The notes below the pieces were generated by a model. That model made no database searches, had not been told where the DNA came from, and was given only the letters and a program-made list of their open reading frames with translations. The position numbers were made by a program, and so were the translations under genes. A DNA stretch of 6,392 nucleotides from Burkholderiales bacterium (lineage in GTDB: Bacteria; Pseudomonadota; Gammaproteobacteria; Burkholderiales; Burkholderiaceae): contig CAHJWV010000114.1 of NCBI GenBank assembly GCA_903643055.1, positions 1 through 6,392 on the forward strand. Direction: 5' to 3'. Shown in pieces: positions 1 through 6,286 of this stretch (position 1 is its first letter; each line of letters begins with the position of its first letter).

Positions 1-439
1 ACGACGCCAGCCACGACGGGCCCATCTGGCTCGCATACAAGCCGCGTTCGCCCACCGAACTCGCCACATTCACGGACAACAGAAACGGCTGATCCAGCCG
101 CTCCGCCGGAATTTCCAACCAGATCTTGTCGTCCTTGCGCCAGATCGGCACGAAGCCCGCCTGCCGCGTCGCGCCCTTGATCACTTCGTTGAAAGGCTTG
201 GGCTGCGATGGATCGAGCTTGGCCGCATTGGCCGCCACGCCTGACGCGGCTGAAGCCGGCGGGGAGGCCGCCGCCACGGGCGCCGGCACACTCGCGACCT
301 CATCGGCCTGAGGCGGCGTCGGCATGGGTTTGGCTTCGGCCGTGGGCACCGGCACGGTCGTGCAGGCCTGGAGCATCAGCACGGCGGCCACGGTAACGGC
401 CAGAGATGTGCGAGCCGATGAAACTTTCGAATCTTTCAC
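1..439 (-). CDS. Lipoprotein, probable DUF5118/DUF5117 zinc-dependent metalloprotease, N-terminal part (3' end outside window)
   Basis: Seen: an open frame of 146 codons from a GTG at 439 to the window edge without a stop. Residues 1-26 form a lipoprotein signal: a basic start, a hydrophobic core (about 13-23) and the lipobox LQAC with Cys26 as the lipidation site. A Pro/Ala-rich linker (about 27-80) follows. From residue 82 the chain reads PFNEVIKGATRQAGFVPIW, then WLEIPAERLDQPFLL (107-121) and GERGLYASQMGP (130-141). Family knowledge: this is the start of DUF5118/DUF5117 proteins, envelope zinc metalloproteases whose HExxH centre lies in the C-terminal half, outside this window. The GTG start is favoured by AAGGA seven bases upstream and by the signal peptide beginning there. 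It is transcribed divergently from yqiA. Substrate unknown. The family call rests on recalled sequence wording; the lipoprotein call is firm. Confidence 0.78.
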   Translation of the reverse strand, partial: MKDSKVSSARTSLAVTVAAVLMLQACTTVPVPTAEAKPMPTPPQADEVASVPAPVAAASPPASAASGVAANAAKLDPSQPKPFNEVIKGATRQAGFVPIWRKDDKIWLEIPAERLDQPFLLSVNVASSVGERGLYASQMGPSWLAS

Positions 440-446
440 GGAAGGG

Positions 447-451
447 TCCTT
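447..451 (-). promoter_or_regulatory. Ribosome-binding site deciding the GTG start of the lipoprotein gene
   Basis: On the minus strand this reads AAGGA, with seven bases to the GTG at 439-437. It is the best Shine-Dalgarno match in the divergent gap and supports a GTG start. The overlapping ATG-started minus frame beginning at 521 is in another register and has no signal peptide. Confidence 0.6.
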
Positions 452-538
452 GTGGGAAATCGGTGTCTGGATGAGACAGGAGGTCGGCCAAGCGGCACGG
501 CAGTTTAGGGTCGATTGCCACGGCTTCTTGCGCCGGGC

Positions 539-565
539 CCGACGGAGTCGGGCAAACTCCGACGG
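539..565. repeat. Inverted repeat in the divergent intergenic gap
   Basis: Left arm CCGACGGAGT (539-548) and right arm ACTCCGACGG (556-565) pair over nine of ten positions, with one A/A mismatch at 542/562 and a 7-base loop. It lies 58 bp upstream of the yqiA start and 100 bp upstream of the lipoprotein start. It could be an operator for either gene or a hairpin in the yqiA leader. No T-run follows on either strand, so a simple terminator is unlikely. I found no convincing sigma-70 promoter in 440-623. Confidence 0.35.
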
Positions 566-623
566 CTGCAAGTTCAACGCTGAAATGGCTCCGCTTCGAG
601 CCGTCTTCGCCCCCTCAGGTTCC

Positions 624-1211
624 ATGACAACTCACCTGCTTTATCTGCATGGTTTTCGCTCTTCGCCCCAATCAGCGAAGGCGCGCCGCATGGCCGACTG
701 GATGAAAACCCATGCGCCGCAGGTGACATGGTGGTGTCCGCAGTTGCCGCCCTCGCCGGCCGAAACCCTTCAGTTGCTCAGCGCCGGCACGGTGGATTGG
801 CCTCGCTCTCGCATGGCGATCGTCGGCAGTTCATTGGGCGGCTTCTATGCGACGGTGTTGGCCGAACGGCTGGGTTGCAAGGCCGCGCTGCTGAACCCGG
901 CCGTTGACCCGGCACGCGATCTGGCCCGGTACATCGGAGATCTCAAAGCCTGGCACAGCGATGAGCATTTCCTCTTCCAGCCGGCTTACATCGACGAGCT
1001 GCAAGCCATCACGCCAGGTGAGCTGAAGCGGGCGGCGAACTACTTCGCGGTGATCGCCACCCACGACGAAGTGCTCGACTGGCGCGAGATGAGCGCGCGT
1101 TACCGTGGCTCCCATTTGCGCATCGTTGAAGGCGGCGACCATGCGCTGACCGACTTCGATGAACACCTCCCCCATCTGCTCCATTTTCTGAAGCTCGCGC
1201 CCTCGCCCTGA
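624..1211 (+). CDS. yqiA: YqiA-like alpha/beta-hydrolase (esterase family), 195 aa
   Basis: Probable serine esterase of the YqiA/YcfP (UPF0227) family; cytosolic, with no signal peptide. Seen: the first strand and oxyanion turn LLYLHGFRSSP (5-15); the nucleophile elbow GSSLGG (68-73) with Ser70; NPAVDP (91-96); the acid region THDEVLDW (146-153) with Asp148 as likely acid; and GGDHAL (170-175) with His173 completing the triad. Length 195 aa fits the family (E. coli YqiA is about 193). The open frame extends back to an ATG at 324, but that part is antisense to the lipoprotein gene, has no homology-like features and precedes the family's N-terminal strand. The ATG at 624, with a weak AGG four bases upstream, is the natural start. 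The physiological substrate is not known. The ribonuclease gene starts 31 bp downstream on the same strand. Confidence 0.88.
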   Translation: MTTHLLYLHGFRSSPQSAKARRMADWMKTHAPQVTWWCPQLPPSPAETLQLLSAGTVDWPRSRMAIVGSSLGGFYATVLAERLGCKAALLNPAVDPARDLARYIGDLKAWHSDEHFLFQPAYIDELQAITPGELKRAANYFAVIATHDEVLDWREMSARYRGSHLRIVEGGDHALTDFDEHLPHLLHFLKLAPSP

Positions 1212-1235
1212 GGCGCATCGGGTTCAAGCGACAAT
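1208..1235 (+). promoter_or_regulatory. Candidate promoter giving a leaderless ribonuclease mRNA
   Basis: CTGAGG (1208-1213, three of six matches to TTGACA) is followed after 16 bp by GACAAT (1230-1235, four of six matches to TATAAT). A transcription start about seven bases beyond the -10 box would fall on or next to the ATG at 1243. There is no Shine-Dalgarno sequence before that ATG (the bases are CCCCGCC), which fits a leaderless transcript. The -35 box overlaps the yqiA stop codon. Suggestive only. Confidence 0.3.
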
Positions 1236-1242
1236 CCCCGCC

Positions 1243-3288
1243 ATGTACGCACTGTTTGATGACGCAGGTAAATTCCTCGCCGGCCGGGTGATGTCCGAGG
1301 CCGACAGCTCGGTGCAGATCGAGCTCGATTCGGGCAAACGGGTCAAAGTGAAGTCAGCCAACGTGCTGCTCAAGTTCGACAAGCCCGCGCCCGCCGAACT
1401 CCTGGCCGAAGGCCAACGCCTCGCGCAAGACATCGATCTCGACCTCGCCTGGGAATTCGCGCCCGAGGCCGAGTTTGGCTTCGCCGATCTGGCCCGCGAC
1501 TACTTCAGCGCCAGCGCTGGCCCCGCCCATCAGGCAGCCGCGTTGTTTCGCCTGTTCGACGCGCCGCATTACTTTCGCCGTTTCGGCAAAGGCCTGTTCA
1601 AGAAGGCGCCGGAAGACATCGTCAAGGCAGCCCTGCTCGGCATCGAGCGCAAGAAGCAACTCGCTGCCCAGATCGAAGCCTGGGCGAACGAACTGGCGGC
1701 CGGCCAATGCCCGGCACCCGTGCGCGAGCAGCTCTACAAGATCCTCTTCAAGCCCGACAAGAACGCCGCGGAATACAAGGCGGTGGTCGAGGCTGCAAAA
1801 TTGGCCCAGAAGGCCCCGCTGGATCTGCTGACCACCGCCGGCGCGATTGACTCACCGTATCAGTTCCACTGGCGCCGTTTCCTGTTCGAAAACTTCCCCA
1901 AGGGCACCCACTTCCCTGCGCTGCAGGCGCCGGCCATCAAGGAAGCTCTGGCCAAGGCGCCGGTGCGGGCCTTCTCGATCGACGACTCCAGCACCACCGA
2001 AATCGACGACGCGCTCTCGGTGCAGGGCCTGGGCAGCGGCACTGTGATCTTCGGCGTGCACATCGCTGCGCCGGCGCTGGCCATCGGCACCGACAGCCCG
2101 ATCGACAAGGTGGCACGCGAGCGGCTGTCGACCGTCTACATGCCGGGCTACAAGCTGACGATGCTGCCCGACGATGTGGTGCAGGCCTACACGCTGCAAG
2201 CCGGGCGCGACTGCCCAGCAGTTTCGCTCTACGTGAGTTTCGATGAAACGACGCTGGCCATCACCGGCAGCGAAACCAAGCTCGAACTCGTGCCGATCGC
2301 AGCCAACCTGCGCCACGATCAGCTCGATGACGTGATCACCGAAGCCACGCTGACCGGAGAAGCGCCGGCCAGCTATGAATTCGCACCCGATCTGGCCTTT
2401 GCTTTCCGCCTTGCTCGTCATCTCAAAGCCGGCCGAGAACTCGTGCGCGGCAAGCCGGAGTTGTTCAACCGGCCCGACTACAACTTCCGCCTCGACGGCA
2501 ATGACGGCGCCGAACCCCAAGGCCACGAGCAAGTGCGCATCAGCACCCGCACGCGCGGCTCGCCCCTCGATCTGATCGTCGCCGAAGCCATGATCCTGGC
2601 CAACAGCACCTGGGGCGGCTGGCTCAATGACCTTGGCGTGCCTGGCATCTACCGCAGCCAGGCCAGCATGGCGCCCGGCGTCAAGGTGCGCATGGGCACG
2701 CGGGCCGCACCTCACGCAGGCATGGGTGTCGCGCAATACACCTGGGCCACCTCACCGTTGCGCCGTTATGTCGATTTGGTCAATCAGTGGCAGATCATCG
2801 CCTGCGCGCGGCATGGCCGCACGGCAGCACTCGCAGCGCCGTTCAAACCGAAGGACGCCGCCTTGTTCTCGATCATCTCGAGCTTCGATGCCGCCTACTC
2901 CGCCTACAACGGCTTCCAGTCAGGCATCGAACGCTACTGGACCCTGCAATACCTGGCTCAGCAAGGCTTGCAAGAGTTGGATGCGGCGGTGATGAAAGAC
3001 GGCCTGGTGCGTGCAGATGAACTGCCACTCGTGTTCCGCGCCGTTGGGGCTGATCGGCTGCCTCGCGGCGCCCGCGTGCGGGTGAAGATTGGAGGCACCG
3101 ACCTGCTAACCCTGGACGTACATGCCAGTGTCGTCGCCCGGCTCGATGACCCGACGACCACCGCCGACGACGCGACCGTCGATGAGGCCGAGACCGAAGA
3201 GGTCACCAGCGGCCCGCTCACACTGGCCATCGATGTGCAAGGCGACGGCGGCTCCGAGGAGCAACCCGCCGCGGCATCTGCAGCCTGA
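1243..3288 (+). CDS. RNB-domain 3'-5' exoribonuclease (RNase II/RNase R family), 681 aa
   Basis: Predicted cytosolic hydrolytic exoribonuclease that degrades RNA processively from the 3' end. Seen: an OB-like N-terminal part (about 1-55), then a helical region with a winged-helix look (about 75-140). The RNB domain starts at about 240 with the acidic cluster FSIDDSSTTEIDDALSV, in which Asp247, Glu253, Asp255 and Asp256 sit at the metal-binding positions. VHIAAPA follows the cluster, then RERLSTVYMPGYK, AEAMILANS and the basic motif TSPLRRYVDLVNQ (from 503), the usual arginine-bearing end of the active site. A short S1/OB-like segment follows (about 590-640) and an acidic low-complexity tail ends the protein. 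Asp is the usual residue where Glu253 sits. The protein lacks the long N-terminal cold-shock domains of RNase R and belongs to the shorter RNB subgroup, so neither rnb nor rnr is assigned. The ATG has no ribosome-binding site. Confidence 0.9.
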   Translation: MYALFDDAGKFLAGRVMSEADSSVQIELDSGKRVKVKSANVLLKFDKPAPAELLAEGQRLAQDIDLDLAWEFAPEAEFGFADLARDYFSASAGPAHQAAALFRLFDAPHYFRRFGKGLFKKAPEDIVKAALLGIERKKQLAAQIEAWANELAAGQCPAPVREQLYKILFKPDKNAAEYKAVVEAAKLAQKAPLDLLTTAGAIDSPYQFHWRRFLFENFPKGTHFPALQAPAIKEALAKAPVRAFSIDDSSTTEIDDALSVQGLGSGTVIFGVHIAAPALAIGTDSPIDKVARERLSTVYMPGYKLTMLPDDVVQAYTLQAGRDCPAVSLYVSFDETTLAITGSETKLELVPIAANLRHDQLDDVITEATLTGEAPASYEFAPDLAFAFRLARHLKAGRELVRGKPELFNRPDYNFRLDGNDGAEPQGHEQVRISTRTRGSPLDLIVAEAMILANSTWGGWLNDLGVPGIYRSQASMAPGVKVRMGTRAAPHAGMGVAQYTWATSPLRRYVDLVNQWQIIACARHGRTAALAAPFKPKDAALFSIISSFDAAYSAYNGFQSGIERYWTLQYLAQQGLQELDAAVMKDGLVRADELPLVFRAVGADRLPRGARVRVKIGGTDLLTLDVHASVVARLDDPTTTADDATVDEAETEEVTSGPLTLAIDVQGDGGSEEQPAAASAA

Positions 3289-3351
3289 CCGCCTGCGCAC
3301 CGCCACTCAACAACAACCGCTTCGAGCGCCTTAACCTCCTCCACTGTAACG

Positions 3352-4215
3352 ATGCGCTGGCTCAAGAACCTGTCTGCCCTGCAGATCGCGCTCACCATTT
3401 CGATCGGCGTGCATGCAGCCGTTTTGATGGTGCGCTTCGTCGACCCCGAAGGCTTCAACCGCGTGTTTCAAGACACGCCGCTGGAAGTCATCCTCGTCAA
3501 TTCGCGCTCGAACGAAGCGCCAGCCAAGGCGCAGGCGATTGCCCAGCGCAATCTGGCCGGCGGCGGTGATTTCGATCGCGGCAGGGCCACCTCGCCGTTG
3601 CCGGCTTCGCCGAGCACGGAGATTGGCGACTCGACCGACGACACCCGCAAGCAGATCGATCAACTGCAAGAAACGCAGCAACAGCTGCTTGCGCAGATTC
3701 GCCGCGAGCTGGCTTTGTTGCCGCAACCGGACCCGCGGCGCGACAGCGGCGCTCCCGATCAAAACGCGCAGGAAGAGCATCGCCGCCAGTTGCTGCAGCT
3801 GCTGGCCGAGATCGAGAAGCGCATCAACGAAGAAAATGCTCGCCCGAAAAAGCGCTACATCAGCCCGGCCACGCGCGAAGAGATCTACGCGATCTACTAC
3901 GACCAGCTGCGCCGCAAGATCGAAGAGCGTGGCACACGCAACTTTCCTGAGCACCAAGGCCGCAAGCTCTACGGCGAGCTGACGATGAACGTGACAATCG
4001 ACGTGCAAGGCGGCGTAGTCGAAACCGACGTGGTGCGCTCATCCGGAATCCCCTTGCTGGACAAGCGGGCCACCGCCATCGTCTATGCGGCTGCGCCATT
4101 CGGCCCGTTCAGCAGCGATATGCGCAAGAAAGCCGATCAACTGGTAATCACCTCGCGCTTCCGCTTCACACGCGAAGACGGCCTGGAGACAACCCTCACC
4201 GAATCCAGTAAGTAG
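3352..4215 (+). CDS. TonB/TolA-like envelope energy transducer, 287 aa
   Basis: Predicted inner-membrane protein with a periplasmic body. Seen: one N-terminal membrane segment (about 10-29) carrying Ser17 and His21, the SxxxH pair that in TonB and TolA meets the ExbB-ExbD or TolQ-TolR motor. Next come PLEVILVNS (43-51) and a Gly-rich turn. Two heptad-like Gln/Leu/Glu/Arg stretches (about 98-123 and 139-163) lie where TonB normally has a Pro-rich EP/KP linker. The C-terminal TonB-type domain (about 178-276) includes YGELTMNVTIDVQGGVVETD, VVRSSGIPLLDKRA and AAPFGPF. No exbB, exbD or receptor gene is in view, so its partner is unknown; the coiled coils also make it TolA-like. No clear Shine-Dalgarno precedes the ATG, but the membrane segment begins at once, so this start is likely. 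It ends 6 bp before aroE, indicating cotranscription. Confidence 0.82.
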   Translation: MRWLKNLSALQIALTISIGVHAAVLMVRFVDPEGFNRVFQDTPLEVILVNSRSNEAPAKAQAIAQRNLAGGGDFDRGRATSPLPASPSTEIGDSTDDTRKQIDQLQETQQQLLAQIRRELALLPQPDPRRDSGAPDQNAQEEHRRQLLQLLAEIEKRINEENARPKKRYISPATREEIYAIYYDQLRRKIEERGTRNFPEHQGRKLYGELTMNVTIDVQGGVVETDVVRSSGIPLLDKRATAIVYAAAPFGPFSSDMRKKADQLVITSRFRFTREDGLETTLTESSK

Positions 4216-4221
4216 GCGGCA

Positions 4222-5064
4222 ATGGACCGTTATATCGTGGCCGGCAACCCGGTCGAACACAGCCAGTCGCCGTTCATTCACGCAGCCTTTGCCCAACAGA
4301 CAGGCGAAGCCGTCGACTATGGCCGGCTGCTGTGCCCGATCGATGGATTCGCAGATGCCATCCGCTCATTTGCAGCGTCAGGCGGCCGGGGTTGCAACAT
4401 CACAGTGCCTTTCAAATTCGAAGCCTTCGAACTCGCCACTCGCCACAGCGAACGCGCCACGCTCGCACAAGCGGCCAATCTGCTTCGCTTCGACGAAGAC
4501 GGCTGGTTCGCCGACAACACCGACGGCATCGGCCTGGTTCGCGACATCGAGATCAACGCAGGCGTCAAGCTGAAGGGGCGCCGCGTGCTGATGATCGGCG
4601 CGGGCGGCGCATCGGCCGGCGCACTCGGCCCCTTGCTCGAAGCCGCGCCCGCTGAACTCGTGCTGGCCAATCGCAGCGCCGACAAAGCCGTCGCGCTGGT
4701 GGATCGGCACGCCAACTTGGCGGAACGTTGCGGCACGGCCTTGTCGGCAGCCAGGCTTGATGACTGCGCAGAGGCCTTCGATGTGGTGATCAATGCCAGC
4801 GCCAGCAGCCTGCAAGGCGCAGCCGCGCCGGTGTCATCCGCCGTGTTGGGCCGTTCCTGCCTGGCGCTTGACATGATGTATGGCAGTGCGGCGGCCGCAT
4901 TTGTCGAATGGGCACAGCGGCACGGGGCCATCGCTCGCGATGGCTTGGGCATGCTGGTCGAACAGGCCGGCGAAGCTTTCCGCATCTGGCGCGGCGTGCC
5001 CCCCGATACCAAGGCAGTGTTGGCGGCCTTGCGCACTCGGCTTTCGGCGCCGTCAGCGAAATGA
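4222..5064 (+). CDS. aroE: Shikimate dehydrogenase (NADP+), 280 aa
   Basis: Catalyses NADPH-dependent reduction of 3-dehydroshikimate to shikimate, a step toward chorismate and the aromatic amino acids; cytosolic. Seen: the shikimate-binding [14 protein letters not shown] with Ser14 and Ser16; CNITVPFK with catalytic Lys65; AANLL with Asn86; DNTDGIGL with catalytic Asp101; the Rossmann loop GAGGASAG (126-133); ANRS (149-152), matching the NRT/NRS 2'-phosphate site for [12 protein letters not shown] (190-197); DMMYG (217-221); and [13 protein letters not shown] (241-253). Length matches the family (E. coli AroE 272 aa). Minor departures are Ala132 where Arg is common after GAGGAS, and NASAS in place of NATSS. 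AGGCGG just upstream serves as ribosome-binding site and overlaps the previous gene's stop. The last bases overlap the mtgA start. Confidence 0.96.
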   Translation: MDRYIVAGNPVEHSQSPFIHAAFAQQTGEAVDYGRLLCPIDGFADAIRSFAASGGRGCNITVPFKFEAFELATRHSERATLAQAANLLRFDEDGWFADNTDGIGLVRDIEINAGVKLKGRRVLMIGAGGASAGALGPLLEAAPAELVLANRSADKAVALVDRHANLAERCGTALSAARLDDCAEAFDVVINASASSLQGAAAPVSSAVLGRSCLALDMMYGSAAAAFVEWAQRHGAIARDGLGMLVEQAGEAFRIWRGVPPDTKAVLAALRTRLSAPSAK

Positions 5065-5828
5065 GCCCGGTCGTTCGACATGGAGGCCGCCTGATCGGCT
5101 TGCTGCTGATATCGACCGTTGCATTGCAGCTCTTCTTCTTGGCGCGTGTTGCGCTGATGCGCCTGGTTGATCCGCAGTCCACGACATTCCAGCGTTCCGA
5201 GATTGCACGTCTATTCAAAGAGCGCCATCAGGTCGCATGGAGCCAGCAATGGGTCAGTCAGGATGAGATCTCGAATCAACTGAAGCGAGCCGTGATCGCA
5301 TCCGAAGACTCAGGCTTTATCGAACACGGCGGGGTCGACTGGGAAGCACTGCAAAAGGCCTGGGACAAGAACGAACGCGCCGAAGCCAAGGCCGAAAAGA
5401 TCAATGAGCGCCGGGCACAGCGGCCCTCTCAAGGCAATGGCAAGCCTCGCAGCCAGCCCAAGATCGTTGGAGGTTCAACCATTACGCAGCAATTGGCCAA
5501 GAACCTGTTTCTGGCCGGCGAGCGACACTTGGCCCGCAAAGGGCAGGAGATCGTGATCACCTTCATGCTCGAAGCCCTGCTGCCCAAGGACCGCATTCTT
5601 GAGATTTATCTGAACAACGTTGAATGGGGCGAAGGCGTATTCGGTGCGGAAGCTGCCGCACGGCATTACTTTCATGTGAGCGCAGCCAGACTTGGCAACT
5701 ATCCGGCAGCTCGCCTTGCCGTGATGCTCCCTGCCCCGAAGAGCTTTGAAAAGCGCCCCGCTTCGCCTTATGTCTTGAGCCGCGCCGCAACAGTGTCAGC
5801 GCGAATGGCCGACGTCAGCTTGCCCTGA
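5061..5828 (+). CDS. mtgA: Monofunctional biosynthetic peptidoglycan transglycosylase (GT51), 255 aa
   Basis: Polymerises lipid II into glycan strands at the inner membrane, without a transpeptidase domain. Seen: a single N-terminal membrane segment (about 11-33); [11 protein letters not shown] (37-47); GT51 motif 1 [15 protein letters not shown] with catalytic Glu82; motif 2 [15 protein letters not shown] (137-151); RKGQE (159-163); and [20 protein letters not shown] (176-195), which carries the second conserved Glu, then AAARHYF. A charged Ala/Glu/Lys/Arg-rich insert (about 98-134) separates motifs 1 and 2 and is longer than in E. coli MtgA. The ATG at 5061 is chosen because it overlaps the aroE stop as ATGA and opens directly into the membrane segment. 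The frame runs back to 4908, but that part lies inside aroE. Translational coupling to aroE is likely. Length is normal for the family. Confidence 0.95.
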   Translation: MSPVVRHGGRLIGLLLISTVALQLFFLARVALMRLVDPQSTTFQRSEIARLFKERHQVAWSQQWVSQDEISNQLKRAVIASEDSGFIEHGGVDWEALQKAWDKNERAEAKAEKINERRAQRPSQGNGKPRSQPKIVGGSTITQQLAKNLFLAGERHLARKGQEIVITFMLEALLPKDRILEIYLNNVEWGEGVFGAEAAARHYFHVSAARLGNYPAARLAVMLPAPKSFEKRPASPYVLSRAATVSARMADVSLP

Positions 5829-6206
5829 CCGCAAATCTCGGAAAGCCAACGCAGAACTGCATGGCAGGCCCATGCGCCGCGCCGGATTGAAGCCAGGTTC
5901 AGGCTGCCTGATGCATGCAATGAACACATAAGGCTCGGCGTTCTGGATGTCATCTGTTCAAAAGTCAGCACGTGCTTCTTGAGATTGTTGCAAGGACCTG
6001 CCCACCCGACTGAGCAGCTGTGCGCTTTAGCGTAGCGCCAAATTCAAAGTCGAGGCCGTACCTGATCAAGTGCTCGATGCAACCTACCGACGATGCATCG
6101 CAACTCGAACCATGAACGGTGCGCAGCTGACCGGTTCGGTTCTTCGTCAGCCCGTTATCGCTAACGCGTCAATGAACAACTCGGCCTTGCTTTTGGTCGG
6201 CACAGT
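5829..6206. other. Gene-free stretch between mtgA and the insertion sequence
   Basis: I see no supported gene in these 378 bp. Every frame is broken by stops within short distances, and the sequence is visibly more AT-rich than the upstream genes. Contents: a short hairpin (GCATGG/CCATGC, 5859-5875) without a T-run; a perfect 10-bp palindrome CGATGCATCG (6091-6100); and short open fragments on both strands that reach the insertion junction, plus 6031-6210 and minus 6203-6147. Neither fragment has a ribosome-binding site or a recognisable domain. Decayed or relic DNA interrupted by the insertion is plausible but not shown. Confidence 0.6.
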
Positions 6207-6257
6207 GTAAGCGGCCAGCCACGGCATCTTGAATCTGCGGTAGGCGCATAGGAGCCT

Positions 6258-6286
6258 CGTGTCCACCTCAACTCATGGTGGATACG
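6258..6286 (+). promoter_or_regulatory. Hairpin covering the tnpA ribosome-binding region and start
   Basis: CGTGTCCACC (6258-6267) and GGTGGATACG (6277-6286) pair over ten positions, with one G-U (6261/6283) and a 9-base loop. The right arm contains the only purine-rich stretch before the tnpA GTG (GGTGG) and includes that codon's first base. In mRNA the stem would hide the translation start. This resembles the inverted-repeat block that protects IS10 and IS50 transposase genes from read-through transcripts; applying that logic here is inference. Confidence 0.5.

Noticed and set aside
324..623. 100-codon N-terminal extension of the yqiA frame
   Set aside because: It lies largely antisense to the lipoprotein gene, shows no domain, and would precede the family's first strand LLYLHGF. 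Total length without it matches the family.
1852..2736. Minus-strand open frame of 294 codons inside the ribonuclease
   Set aside because: It is opposite a clearly conserved RNB domain; long antisense frames are expected in GC-rich genes. The product shows no recognisable motif.
3331..4008. Minus-strand open frame of 225 codons across the TonB-like gene
   Set aside because: It is a codon-bias shadow of a gene with a clear membrane segment and TonB domain; no supported start or motif.
4908..5060. 51-codon upstream extension of mtgA
   Set aside because: It lies wholly within aroE in another frame. The ATGA-overlapping start opens directly into the membrane segment and gives normal family length.
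4317..5081. Minus-strand open frame of 254 codons across aroE
   Set aside because: It covers all AroE catalytic motifs in antisense and has no coding features of its own.
5859..5875. Hairpin GCATGG/CCATGC downstream of mtgA as a terminator
   Set aside because: The stem is only six or seven pairs and no T-run follows on either strand, so it does not qualify as an intrinsic terminator.
5768..5971. Minus-strand 67-codon frame overlapping the end of mtgA
   Set aside because: It overlaps conserved mtgA sequence by 60 bp, has no clear ribosome-binding site and no recognisable domain.
6091..6100. Perfect palindrome CGATGCATCG
   Set aside because: A lone 10-bp palindrome with no promoter or gene next to it; could occur by chance.
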